64,000 nt of DNA from T3SED10-47 sp046483725. GTDB lineage: Bacteria > Bipolaricaulota > Bipolaricaulia > Bipolaricaulales > Bipolaricaulaceae. The notes under the pieces were generated by a model. That model had not been told where the DNA came from, did no database searches, and was given only the letters and a program-made list of their open reading frames with translations. Positions 7,949 through 16,500 of this stretch are shown in pieces. The DNA lies in assembly GCA_046483725.1 (NCBI GenBank), contig JAWOCQ010000056.1, positions 12,490 through 76,489 of the forward strand, read 5' to 3'. A program made the translations under genes and the position numbers. Numbering within the stretch: position 1 is the first letter of the stretch; each line of letters opens with the position of its first letter.

Positions 7949-8338
7949 ATGGTGAGGTTACTGGACGCGCAGATCGTGTTCTTCCCCACGCCGGACTTGC
8001 AGGCAACCGCGGAGTTTTATCAGGGGAAGCTGGGGCTCGGCCTGGTGCTGGACCAGGGGGCCTGCAGGATCTTCCGGGCCGCCAAGGGTGCATTCTTGGG
8101 ATTCTGCAAGAAGAACACGTCGCCTGCGACGACGCAGGCGATCATAACCCTGGTGACCGAAGATGTGGACGGCTGGGTGGCGGAGCTCCGGGGATGTGGC
8201 GTTCAGGTGGAGAAGGAACCGCAATCAAACCCTGACTTTCAGATCTACCACGCGTTTCTCCGCGACCCGAACGGCTACCTCGTGGAGATCCAGCGCTTCG
8301 ATGACCCCCGCTGGCAGGCAAACACCCAGGACGACTGA
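7949..8338 (+). CDS. VOC-superfamily (glyoxalase/bleomycin resistance-like) protein
   Basis: A 129-residue protein with two paired beta-alpha-beta-beta-beta modules typical of the vicinal oxygen chelate fold: FFPTPDLQATAEFYQGKLGL at the start, and HAFLRDPNGYLVEIQRF at the end with the glutamate that normally binds metal. The first-module metal ligand is not clearly present, so it may be a binding protein rather than an enzyme. ATG 7949 is preferred to the frame's start at 7847 because AGGGAGGGA (7931-7939) precedes it. A single-gene unit. Confidence 0.85.
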   Translation: MVRLLDAQIVFFPTPDLQATAEFYQGKLGLGLVLDQGACRIFRAAKGAFLGFCKKNTSPATTQAIITLVTEDVDGWVAELRGCGVQVEKEPQSNPDFQIYHAFLRDPNGYLVEIQRFDDPRWQANTQDD

Positions 8339-8346
8339 AGCAGAGC

Positions 8347-9879
8347 TCACCGGTCGTACTCCACCTCCAGGACTTCGATCTCCAAGTTGCCGGCGAGCTT
8401 CAGAGTCGTAGCCATCTCCATGGGCCTGTCCCGGTCGGCGAGGGAGGAGACACTAGTCAGCACATACCCAGCATGAGCCCGCCGTTCGGGCAGGGTCGCG
8501 TCTAGGTCAACCCACCTCCCGTCGAGCAACGCTTGTGTCCACATGTGCCAACTGAAGACATGGCGTTCCCCAGCGTAGTCTGTGACGTAGACGAGTCCTT
8601 CGGCCACCCGCGCAGCGATTCCGTGACCGCGCAGCAGTGCGGCAAGCAAGATAGCATGCTCAGTACAGTCCCCTTGACGGGTACGCGCAGTCTCCGACGC
8701 AGTGGCGAATGCGACATCTAGCTCCTTGTCCACGATGTACTCATATACAAAGGCGTGCAGCCCCTCAGCCAGCTCCTGTTGACAGAGAGGTTCCTCAGGC
8801 TTCGTGGCTTCAACCAGCTCCGCCACCGCCTCGTCGTTGATGTCAATCATTGGGGAAGCCTCTCTGTAGGCATGATCCGCCACTTCTTCCTCGGTTGCCG
8901 GGAGAGGTCTGGCCGGCTCGAAGACTGTGGTGACGGAACCCTCTCCCCTCTCCACTATCCTTTGGCCTCCCGCCTCCGGGAGCTCCGGCAAATCACCCTG
9001 ACGCACCCGCAGGCGAAGGGTAACCCGCTCTGTGTCCATGACGTCAGGAACAGGACGGTCGGGGATGACAATCATGGCTGCCATTAGCTCCGGAGGGCTT
9101 CCGCGCACCGCCTCCAGCGCGGCCTCTCTGTTGGTAAGCGACGCCTCCATGTAACCATAGCCCACCTGCGCGCCCTGGTAGACCTTGTGCCCGGCAGGGC
9201 AGCGGTACTCAGTGGCCACGATGGGCAGGCCTTCCACCTGGTAGCGCCACTGGCTAACCAAGGTTTCCTGCCCGTTCACGGTGAAGGTGGTCTCCCCCTC
9301 CCGCCGCATCGTTATCTTGACCGGCAGCAATCCCAGCTCCGCTTTGATCGCGCGGTACCTTATCTCGCTCTGCCCGGCCTGAATCTGCTGTTGAGTATGG
9401 CGTCGCCCTTCCGCCGGCATCAACCAGTCGCCTTGGGGATGATTCCGTGTAGTTGTCCGCGTCCGGCCGAACTGTGTTAGCTTCTCGCTGACCTGCGGAC
9501 CGGTGAAGTCCCACTCGTACTCGACCGCTTCCGTTCCTTCCACCTCTCGCAGGGACACACGCACGGGAGTCCCATCATGGCGCTCGACATAGGTACTGCG
9601 ACTGGTGGACTCCACCACGGTGCCTGCACGCGCTATCCGCAGCACCGTGAGCTCTTTCGTACGGTAGTGCTCGTCAGTCCTCCAGACGACAATGCGCATC
9701 CACCCCATGGGCTCGCCGTCCATTGTGTAGGTGAACCACTGCTCGTGAACGAGTTCTCCTGGCTTGTCCTCGGTCGCCGCAGCGCTGGTTTGCCCACCGG
9801 CCAGCGACAGCAGTGGAATGGGTATCACAAGAAGCAACGACAGGGTCCCTACGATCCATCTACATCGACCGCTACGCAT
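8347..9879 (-). CDS. Exported transglutaminase-like protein
   Basis: A 510-residue protein with an N-terminal signal peptide (basic MRSGRCRW, then a long hydrophobic run ending near LAGGQTSA). The C-terminal part holds a transglutaminase-like core: the nucleophile is in TRQGDCTEHAILLAALLRGH, the histidine in SWHMWTQALL, and the aspartate in RWVDLDATLP, so the Cys-His-Asp triad is complete. Bacterial members act as proteases or peptide cyclases/cross-linkers outside the cytoplasm. The N-terminal 300 residues are beta-rich and unrecognised. ATG 9879 has GGGGGTGGAG just upstream; GTG 9885 is an alternative. It is the last of three exported/membrane genes on this strand. Confidence 0.85.
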   Translation of the reverse strand: MRSGRCRWIVGTLSLLLVIPIPLLSLAGGQTSAAATEDKPGELVHEQWFTYTMDGEPMGWMRIVVWRTDEHYRTKELTVLRIARAGTVVESTSRSTYVERHDGTPVRVSLREVEGTEAVEYEWDFTGPQVSEKLTQFGRTRTTTRNHPQGDWLMPAEGRRHTQQQIQAGQSEIRYRAIKAELGLLPVKITMRREGETTFTVNGQETLVSQWRYQVEGLPIVATEYRCPAGHKVYQGAQVGYGYMEASLTNREAALEAVRGSPPELMAAMIVIPDRPVPDVMDTERVTLRLRVRQGDLPELPEAGGQRIVERGEGSVTTVFEPARPLPATEEEVADHAYREASPMIDINDEAVAELVEATKPEEPLCQQELAEGLHAFVYEYIVDKELDVAFATASETARTRQGDCTEHAILLAALLRGHGIAARVAEGLVYVTDYAGERHVFSWHMWTQALLDGRWVDLDATLPERRAHAGYVLTSVSSLADRDRPMEMATTLKLAGNLEIEVLEVEYDR

Positions 9880-9945
9880 CTCCACCCCCTTCTCTCCGTC
9901 TTCTATCCCCTCTCCCTGCCCTCACCTTCCCCGCTTGTGGCGCTT

Positions 9946-10389
9946 CTACCCCTGTCGCCTACGCCGCCGCTCCCGAACCCATGCTTCTAACCTGCGGCCA
10001 TCGGGAATTGCATACACCAGCCCGACCCCCGCAAGCATTCCAAAGACCTCCCATCGAACCATTCTCGAGATTCGCCTTGCCGCGTCGGCCCACGACGGCT
10101 CGGTAATCAGGAAATACGACACAACTACTGCCGAGATGATGGCCATCCCGCTCAGAGCACGGGCCGCAAGTCTCGTCGTTCGGCCGGCCCTTGCAGCCTT
10201 CACCACCAGCCACCGTCCTCCCAGGCATGCGAGAACTGGCACCAGGTAGGCCCATCCGATGGCCAAGGCCGGGTAACGCCACCACTCAAGACCTGGTCGC
10301 CCGAGGACTTGCTCCAGGACCAAGAGGGGGGCCACAAGAAGCGGCCCCAGCAAGGCCACAGTCAGTATGCGCCTGACGTCTTTACTCAT
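9946..10389 (-). CDS. Hypothetical membrane protein
   Basis: A 147-residue protein with hydrophobic segments at about 8-27, 39-60, 77-95 and 113-128, and a very basic tail (VRERRRRRQG). Start ATG 10389 follows AAGGAGCAGG. No family recognised. It lies between a small exported peptide gene and an exported transglutaminase-like protein, all on the minus strand, so it might serve as export or self-protection for the peptide; that is inference from position only. Confidence 0.6.
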   Translation of the reverse strand: MSKDVRRILTVALLGPLLVAPLLVLEQVLGRPGLEWWRYPALAIGWAYLVPVLACLGGRWLVVKAARAGRTTRLAARALSGMAIISAVVVSYFLITEPSWADAARRISRMVRWEVFGMLAGVGLVYAIPDGRRLEAWVRERRRRRQG

Positions 10390-10568
10390 CCTGCTCCTTA
10401 GCTTTCGCTTTCTGAATCAACAGACACCGATAACCCCTAGGAGCCCCCCTGAAGGTTGCCCCGTAGTAACTATGCAGTGAATAGTAACTGCACAGCGAAG
10501 ACCAGCTCTCTGCGGGGGGCCACGAGCCCGGTCTTTCGCCTGACACATCGAGCACCGCACGTCGGTTG

Positions 10569-10898
10569 CTAGAAGCATGACGCAATCATGGCCACCACTC
10601 CGATTTGTGCAGCCGTCAGAGCGTCAGCGTCTGTGAAGAAATAGGCTGACGCACCCGCGATTCCTCCCACGATAACCCGCCTTCCCAGCTCTGCTATCAC
10701 CCACCAGAACTCGCCCTCGGCTTCGAGAAGCTCCTCGTCAAGCAGTTCTTCTCCCACCGGGACCACTGGGGCAGTCGCTTGGGCTGAGTCAGCCTCAGCT
10801 GCTGCAGCCGTGGCCCCTTGGATCATCCCTGGTGCGAACAGCACCATCAATGCCGCCACTGAAACCGCCAACATCGCCCTGCAGGCTAGCATGTACAT
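10569..10898 (-). CDS. Small exported peptide precursor, function unknown
   Basis: A 109-residue protein. ATG 10898 is chosen because GCGAGGTG directly precedes it. It begins with a signal peptide (MYMLACRAMLAVSVAALMVL to about GATAAAAEADS). A short Ala/Pro linker and an acidic patch (GEELLDEELLEAEGE) follow. The C-terminus is hydrophobic and Gly/Ala-rich (RVIVGGIAGASAYFF, then AAQIGVVAMIASCF) and ends with a lone cysteine two residues from the end. The acid-spacer-plus-hydrophobic layout is seen in secreted antimicrobial peptides but also in unrelated small secreted proteins. No homologue recognised. Confidence 0.55.
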   Translation of the reverse strand: MYMLACRAMLAVSVAALMVLFAPGMIQGATAAAAEADSAQATAPVVPVGEELLDEELLEAEGEFWWVIAELGRRVIVGGIAGASAYFFTDADALTAAQIGVVAMIASCF

Positions 10899-11326
10899 CA
10901 CCTCGCTGCTTGGTGTAGGCTGGCCAACCTCACTTAACTTTATCATGAGCGGTAAGCACGCGTCTATCAACTATATGACGTGTAAACTGTCGGTTCCACG
11001 ACAATGGCTGTGGAATGGAGAGCCAAAGAGCTTGATCGTACAACGAGCGAGGTCTGTGGAGCGAGCTAGACGACGAGCTTTTGGAATCAATCCCAGAGAG
11101 GAAAAGCATCCCAGCGTACAACCGTAAGCGCATCCTAGGATTTCCCAGGATGGAGGCGCGGGGCTATGATGTACGTGATGAGCTCACGTGAGAGAGCAGG
11201 GCGCTGGTCCTCCCGTCCAGAATTGCCTTCCGTAAGTGTTGTGCCCATAGGTGCCCAACGGTCAGGCGGATGCTTTGGGCGAATTGCTACCCTGGCCCAC
11301 AAGTCCGTATTCTGGCGGAGATCAGC
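10899..11326. other. Intergenic region with a possible gene remnant
   Basis: About 430 nt separate divergent genes. On the plus strand a frame from 11036 to 11191 stays open for 51 codons and reads coding-like (WSELDDELLESIPERKS and RILGFPRMEARGYDVRDE), but it lacks a start codon and is preceded by a stop, so it may be the decayed end of a gene. No promoter is convincing for the lipid kinase gene. Confidence 0.3.
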
Positions 11327-12244
11327 ATGAAAGCGCTACTCATCCTAAACGCGGGCGCCCGGAAGTCTCGCAAAGAGGCTATCCACAGGGCGGTAGGACA
11401 GCATCTTCACGCGGCAGGCATCGAATCCGAACTCCACGAGACGCGCACAGGAGAGCATCCGGGCGACGTGGTCCGAGAGCGGTTGGTTGACGGTGTCGAC
11501 CTAGTGCTGGCTGCAGGGGGAGATGGGACCGTCGCCGCGGTACTAGACGGTCTGGCGGGTACGGAGATTCCCTTGGGAATCATCCCGGCGGGGACGGCGA
11601 ACTTCGTCGCCCGGGAACTGGGCATCCCCCAGTCTATAGATGCAGCTGTCGCGCTAATCGCCGCGAATCCTCACCCAGTCAAGATCGATGCCATGCGCAT
11701 CCGAGGTCGCCTCTATGTGTTGAATGTCGGTGTGGGGCTCAGCGCTGCAGTGATCGGCAACATGACCCCAACCAGCAAGCGGCGGTTTGGGTTCGTCGCC
11801 TACGTAGGCAGCACAATCGCCAAGATGCTCACGCAAAGGCCCCGTCGGCTGACAGTCGAGGTGGACGGCCAGACACACACCTACTGCGCCGTAGAAGTGC
11901 TGGTCAGCAACTGTGGTCTCCTGACTAAGAGACTATACCCAGGCACGCCCGACATTAGGGTGGACGACGGGCACCTCGATGTGTGGGTGCTGAGCACGCA
12001 AGCTCTCCTGGACTACCCTCGCTATCTCCTGTCGACCGTCCTCGGTCGGCGGTCCAAGCTGGAGGCCGAGTTCCTCCGCGCAGAGCGGATGATCACTATT
12101 CACAGTCCTGTCCCGCTTTCCGTGCAAGCCGACGGCGATCTCATCGGCACCACTCCGGTCCGGATCGAGGTGCTCCCGAAAGCGTTAACAGTGCTGGCGC
12201 CGGCAAACGCCACCCGTGGCTCGCACGAGCAACCCTCACGTTGA
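11327..12244 (+). CDS. YegS/BmrU-type lipid (diacylglycerol) kinase
   Basis: A 305-residue DAGK-catalytic-domain protein. MKALLILNAGARKSRKEA corresponds to the family's N-terminal nucleotide-binding strand, and VLAAGGDGTVAAVLDGL is the GGDGT motif that binds ATP phosphate. PLGIIPAGTANFVARELGIP is the GTaNdfAr motif. The C-terminal beta-sandwich contains VSNCGLLTKRLYPGTPDIRVDDGHLDV, as in YegS. It phosphorylates a lipid such as diacylglycerol at the membrane; exact substrate unknown. ATG 11327 is preferred to the longer frame from 11270 because the family begins here and GGCGGAG precedes it. Confidence 0.9.
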   Translation: MKALLILNAGARKSRKEAIHRAVGQHLHAAGIESELHETRTGEHPGDVVRERLVDGVDLVLAAGGDGTVAAVLDGLAGTEIPLGIIPAGTANFVARELGIPQSIDAAVALIAANPHPVKIDAMRIRGRLYVLNVGVGLSAAVIGNMTPTSKRRFGFVAYVGSTIAKMLTQRPRRLTVEVDGQTHTYCAVEVLVSNCGLLTKRLYPGTPDIRVDDGHLDVWVLSTQALLDYPRYLLSTVLGRRSKLEAEFLRAERMITIHSPVPLSVQADGDLIGTTPVRIEVLPKALTVLAPANATRGSHEQPSR

Positions 12245-12327
12245 GGCACTGAAAATGAGCTTCGACACGTTGCCTCAGGACCACTGAAAATAGTCGGACT
12301 TCCAGTTTTATAATGCAGGATAGGCTC

Positions 12328-13353
12328 TCAATAACCGGCGACCAGATCTACTCGGTGTGGGACAGGCTCCCCGCGCGCGATCGCGTTCAAGGTTTCCGCG
12401 AGCTCGTGCATGCGTTTCCTCTCCACTTCTTCCGTGCGAAACGCGCCCCCGCGGTGGGGGCTCATCACCACGTTGTCCAGCTTGTGAAAAGGAAACTGCG
12501 AGGGAAAGGTGCTCCCTCGCTCGTCGACACTCCTAGGGTAACGGTACCAGACGTCAATCCCCGCTGCCGCGATCCGGCGTTCCAACAGAGCATGGTACAG
12601 CGCTTCCTCGCCGACGATCCTCCCGCGGGCGACGTTCACAACAACGGCCGAGGATGGAAGTGCTTCTAGCTCCCGCTTCCCAATCAGCCCCTCCGTCTCT
12701 GGGGTGAGGGGCAGGCAGATCACGACGGCGTCCGCCTGCGCTAGGACAGCCCCGACCGCGCCCAATCCGTGCACGCCGATGTAAGGTGGGTGGACCTGCT
12801 CCGGATTCTTCCGTACAGCGAGGACCTTCATCCCCAGGCTATGACAGACAGCGGCCACGCGGCTCCCGATCGCGCCGAGTCCGAGGATCAACACGGTCTT
12901 CCCATCCATTATCTTCATCGACTCGCCCTCGTAGCGAATCGTCCAATCTCCTTGTCGCAACGCGACATCGGCGGCTACGACCTTCTTGGCCGCGGCCAGA
13001 AGGAGGGAAACGGCCAGTTCAGCGGCCACCGCTGCGTTATGATGAAGGTTGCAAACCGTAAGCTCGGGGAATTCGGAAAGCACTAGCTCACGAGTCGAGG
13101 CCGGGACACCGGCATAGGGGATCACCAACACCCGCAGTTGAGGACACAATGCCAATTGCTCGCGCGTAGGCCGACCGCAGACTAGTAGTTCGGTCTCCCT
13201 GGGAAGCGCCTCGCCTCCGAAGCTAAGCTCGATCTTAGGCTCCAGTGCGGCTCGGAGTTCCTCAATCGCATAGCTCGGCGGCGGGCTATGAATGTGTACG
13301 CGTAGCTGCCTTCCTCGTTGCCGGTTCATGCGGTGAGTGTATTCAACCGGCAA
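12328..13353 (-). CDS. D-isomer-specific 2-hydroxyacid dehydrogenase
   Basis: A 341-residue NAD-dependent dehydrogenase. VLILGLGAIGSRVAAVCHSLG is the Rossmann GxGxxG loop. The active-site arginine lies in VVNVARGRIVGEEAL, the glutamate position reads AAGIDVWYRYP (Asp rather than the usual Glu), and the catalytic histidine is in NVVMSPHRGGAF. It reduces a 2-oxoacid or a related substrate; the D-lactate, glycerate and phosphoglycerate branches cannot be told apart here. The start is uncertain: TTG 13353 opens the frame, with ATG 13329 as an alternative, and neither has a strong ribosome site. Confidence 0.88.
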   Translation of the reverse strand: MPVEYTHRMNRQRGRQLRVHIHSPPPSYAIEELRAALEPKIELSFGGEALPRETELLVCGRPTREQLALCPQLRVLVIPYAGVPASTRELVLSEFPELTVCNLHHNAAVAAELAVSLLLAAAKKVVAADVALRQGDWTIRYEGESMKIMDGKTVLILGLGAIGSRVAAVCHSLGMKVLAVRKNPEQVHPPYIGVHGLGAVGAVLAQADAVVICLPLTPETEGLIGKRELEALPSSAVVVNVARGRIVGEEALYHALLERRIAAAGIDVWYRYPRSVDERGSTFPSQFPFHKLDNVVMSPHRGGAFRTEEVERKRMHELAETLNAIARGEPVPHRVDLVAGY

Positions 13354-13593
13354 GGACGTGCCACGCTTCGCCGCGCCTGTGCACGCCGCTACCTATGGAC
13401 TGCTACAATAGATTAGCGCGCATGGCCCTCCAGTAGCGCCAGCTTCAAATCCTATGGATCGTGCAAAGCCGACTGACAAGGCTCTTCTGCCGCTGGCTGC
13501 CCCTCCCTTCTCACAGCTTCCGCGTCGGCTCTGAAGTTGTGCCGCCCCTCGACCAAGACCCGACCGGCCATAATAGGGCTGTTCCAAAACCAC

Positions 13594-14933
13594 CTACGGG
13601 CTCGTGACGACTAACGCCCTGATCGCGGCCTCGGACGAGCCCACAATGCGTATACCAGCCCCCAGATTGTCCACAACGCTCGAGTCGACAAGGGCAGCCT
13701 GAGCTGAGCCGACCATGTACAGGCCATAATCTGTATTTCCCTTCACGGTCGAGTCAGTGAGAGTGGCCCGCGACTCGTCATGTAGATAGACGCCGTATTG
13801 TCCATTGTGCGCAATGATCGAATCGGCCATCCTGACCTCGGCCGAACCCGCCACATCGACCCATCTGCTTCATTCTCTTGTACGACTTTGTCGGCCAGCG
13901 TGGCGTTGGCGGAGTCCCTCACAGAAACGCCGTATGTGTTCTCCAGGATGGCTGTCTGGCTGATGGTGACCCGGGCGGAGTCCTTCACCGCAATGCCGTA
14001 CCGCCCGTTGCCTGTGACGTTCGACCCCTCCCTGAGCAGCTGGGCCTGGCCCTCCACGCGAACGCCGTCTTCCTCCTCGGTCAGTGGCCATCCGGGGCGG
14101 GCCTCGGCGACTGTGATCCCGTCAAGCACAACCTCAATCTCCTGGTCACTGGCAACGCGAATCACGGGCTCGCCGACTTCTTCGCCCTTGATGACCGTCT
14201 CCTCGCTTCCTGCTCCTCGCAGGGTGAGGTCCTTGTCGATCACCAAGTTTGCCTCCAAGGTGCCGGCCCCCAGGCAGATCACCGCGCCCTCGTCAGTCGC
14301 ATCGATTGCATCCTGGATGGACTCGTCCGGCTGCACTGTGATCGAGCACGTTTGTGCCCTTGTGTCTGAACAGACGGCAGCCGAGAGGAGGATCGGATGG
14401 ATGATGGAGTCCGGAGCAGCCGAACCACCCGGTTCGGTACCAACGAACAGAAGGTACCTACCGTCCAGCAGTGGCTCCGACTGGTATACAATCCACATGC
14501 GCCCTTCGAGGCCCCTAACGTCGTACAGTTCCTCGACGCGATACACGATCCATTCTCCCGGGCTGCCAGCGACCATGGCCTCATATCGCTCGATCAATTC
14601 AACAACAACGTCACCGCCAGGATCACCGGACACTTCCATGAGGAGCGGCTCGTCTACCGTCAGAACGAGAAGGGCCACAGCATCGGATGGCACATCATCT
14701 TCAAGGCTCGCGCTGGACCAGAAGCCCAGGACCGTCGCACCTTCTTCGTTCAGCCCTTCCTCCATCTCAGCGGTGAAGTCATGCCAGTGGCTAGGTACCC
14801 TGAGGCACACGCCTTCAGCACGTACGTCTTGCCAGCCTGGGGAGGAATGCCCAGCCCACCCTGCGCCCCCGCAGATCCCCATGACCAGCACCAAGACAAG
14901 GAGCCAGCCCATGCGCGTAGGCTTCTGTCCCAT
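13594..14933 (-). pseudogene. Exported right-handed beta-helix protein, frameshifted
   Basis: The gene starts at ATG 14933 after AAGGAGGG and encodes a signal peptide (GWLLVLVLVMGICGGAGWAG). Then comes a globular region of about 180 residues. After that there is a parallel beta-helix: repeated turns such as VIRVASDQEIEVVLDGITV, GIAVKDSARVTISQTAI and GVSVRDSANATLADKVV. At about 13861-13870 the repeat pattern leaves the first frame and continues in another (VDVAGSAEVRMADSIIAHN to 13594). One lost base explains this. It is either a real disruption or an assembly error in the run GATGGGTCGATG. Beta-helix proteins of this kind bind or cut polysaccharides or act as surface proteins; no catalytic residues are evident. 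Confidence 0.75.
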
Positions 14934-15492
14934 CGACAGTCCCTCCTTCCCTGCCACCCTACCACATCAGCGATCCCAGGGGCCCACCGTTGCCCCCGTG
15001 ACCCTCCCAACCCCCACACCATCGCCCCCGAGGTTGAAAGTGTGAGATCTTTTCTAGTCTACAGAACCACCACGTTAAGCCCCCTGTCGCACCTCTATCC
15101 TGATTGGCGTTTCAGTGAAGAAGTTTATCTGCCTACGTTCGATTAGCTTTCGCGCTTGCCATACCTTGATGGGAATGCGCATACCGCGTACGCAAGCTCA
15201 GCCCCCATGACTTTGAGTTCGAACGTGATGCGGTTGAACTCCCGCATAGCGCACCTACTCCATCGGGTCCATCGGGCCGAACCTCAGCCAGCTTCTCAGA
15301 TAACTATAGCAGGGAGTCTGCTCGCTCAATGGGTGGGGCATCGACTCCCTGGGTCTGCTGCCTTACCTCGTCGCTCGTTCTGCCGACGGGCAGTCCTGAA
15401 CTCACAGAAGTCTAGCCAAGCTAACCCCACGAGAGGCAGCTACCACACAACTAAGAAACTGAAAATACAAACACCATCTGCGTTTCCCGCGG
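14934..15492. other. 560-bp stretch holding only a decayed DUF433 gene
   Basis: Apart from the DUF433 remnant annotated separately, I find no coherent frame, RNA gene or repeat. The long plus-strand frames in this area are shadows of the beta-helix gene or are low-complexity Pro/Ser runs. Confidence 0.4.
15110..15247 (-). pseudogene. DUF433 protein remnant (antitoxin-like), broken
   Basis: ATG 15247 follows GGAGTAGGTG and starts MREFNRITFELKVMG, the usual DUF433 opening (ITFdpkVMGG). Just after VMG the frame is lost. In the next frame a stop precedes ACVRGMRIPIKV, which is the next DUF433 motif (aCIRGmRIPVsl). The 3' portion is no longer recognisable. Upstream, TGC plus TATAGT on the minus strand (plus-strand ACTATA, 15303-15308) looks like a surviving extended -10. 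DUF433 proteins are usually paired with a DUF5615 PIN-like toxin; none is visible here. Confidence 0.6.
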
Positions 15493-15567
15493 TGGCTCCC
15501 CGGGGAGGATTCGAACCTCCAGCCTACTGGTTAACAGCCAGCCGCTCTGCCGTTGAGCTACCGGGGA
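15493..15567 (-). tRNA. tRNA-Asn (anticodon GTT)
   Basis: A 75-nt gene read on the minus strand. The acceptor stem TCCCCGG pairs with CCGGGGA, and the 3' end includes an encoded CCA (plus-strand TGG at 15493-15495). The D arm contains TAGCTCAACGGCAGAGC. The anticodon loop is CTGTTAACC with anticodon GTT. The T arm is GGTTCGAATCC. The fit to the cloverleaf is full. It sits alone, downstream of the CDF transporter gene. Confidence 0.97.
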
Positions 15568-15603
15568 TCTCTAGGTAATCATACGTCGGTTGGGAGGGCT
15601 TGG

Positions 15604-16488
15604 TCAAGCCTTTTTCTTTTCCACGGGCTCGATGTGGACGACCACTTCGGGGCGCCCAGCAACTGCTTTTCCCACTGCGCGCTCGACCTGAGACGCGATC
15701 TCGTGCGCCTGCCGCACACTGAGTTGAGGGTCCACCTCGATATGAAGGTCCACAAACGCGCTTCGGCCGGCACGTCGCGTGCGGAGGGCGTGCCATCCGC
15801 GCACGCCGGGAACGCTTTGCACAGCCTCACATACCCACCGCTGCTCGGCCGGACTAAGTGCCCCTTCGGTGAGGTCGTGAACCGCGCCGCGCATAATTCG
15901 GCCCGCCGCCAGGGCCACCAGCCCGGCCACCACAAGGGCCGCTCCGCGATCTCCTTGGGGCCAGCCGGCCAAAGCCACAGCAGCGCCGATCAACACTGCC
16001 ACTGAGGAAAGAGCGTCCGAGCGGTGATGCCACGCGTTGGCCGCTGTAGCCGGACTCCCGCTCGCCCGGGCCACCCTAGCTGAGGCCCTGTACAGGAATT
16101 CCTTGACCGCGATGGATACGGCGGCCACCACCAACGGCCAGAACCCCACCACCCGGTGCACTCCCACAGCCAGGTCTGCCGCCGCTTCCCAGGCAAGCCA
16201 CACTGCGGCACCGCCTAGGGCCAGTGCCACCATCGCTGCCGCCAGGGTCTCGAACTTGCCGTGCCCGTAGGCGTGGTTCTCGTCCGCCGGCCGCTGCGCT
16301 ATGCGCAAGCCCCCAAGCACTACCAGATCTGTAGCCACATCGGATAGGCTATGGACCCCGTCGGCCACCAAAGCAACCGAGCCGGAGACGAGCCCTACTC
16401 CAAGCTTCAGCCCCATCAGGGCTACATTGGCCGCCGCACCGGACCAGGCCACAAGCAGGTCAGCAGCGAATCCTTTGCGTTCGGTCAC
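15604..16488 (-). CDS. Cation diffusion facilitator (CDF) family transporter
   Basis: A 294-residue protein with six membrane helices followed by a cytoplasmic ferredoxin-like domain. VALVADGVHSLSDVATDL holds the transmembrane metal-site aspartate and histidine residues (HSxxD). HHRSDALSSVAVLIG is the second-site HHxxSD motif. The C-terminal domain (SAFVDLHIEVDPQLSVRQAH) contains the dimer-interface histidines. It exports Zn(II), Fe(II) or Mn(II) by proton exchange; specificity cannot be called. GTG 16488 with GGCGGAAG upstream. The gap to cdsA is 12 nt, so it is the tail of that operon. Confidence 0.93.
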   Translation of the reverse strand: MTERKGFAADLLVAWSGAAANVALMGLKLGVGLVSGSVALVADGVHSLSDVATDLVVLGGLRIAQRPADENHAYGHGKFETLAAAMVALALGGAAVWLAWEAAADLAVGVHRVVGFWPLVVAAVSIAVKEFLYRASARVARASGSPATAANAWHHRSDALSSVAVLIGAAVALAGWPQGDRGAALVVAGLVALAAGRIMRGAVHDLTEGALSPAEQRWVCEAVQSVPGVRGWHALRTRRAGRSAFVDLHIEVDPQLSVRQAHEIASQVERAVGKAVAGRPEVVVHIEPVEKKKA

Positions 16489-16500
16489 GCCACTTCCGCC

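Noticed and set aside
13798..15045. 415-codon plus-strand frame
   Set aside because: Antisense shadow of the beta-helix gene: Ser/Pro/Thr-rich, no domain, no ribosome site. The minus strand carries the signal peptide and repeats.
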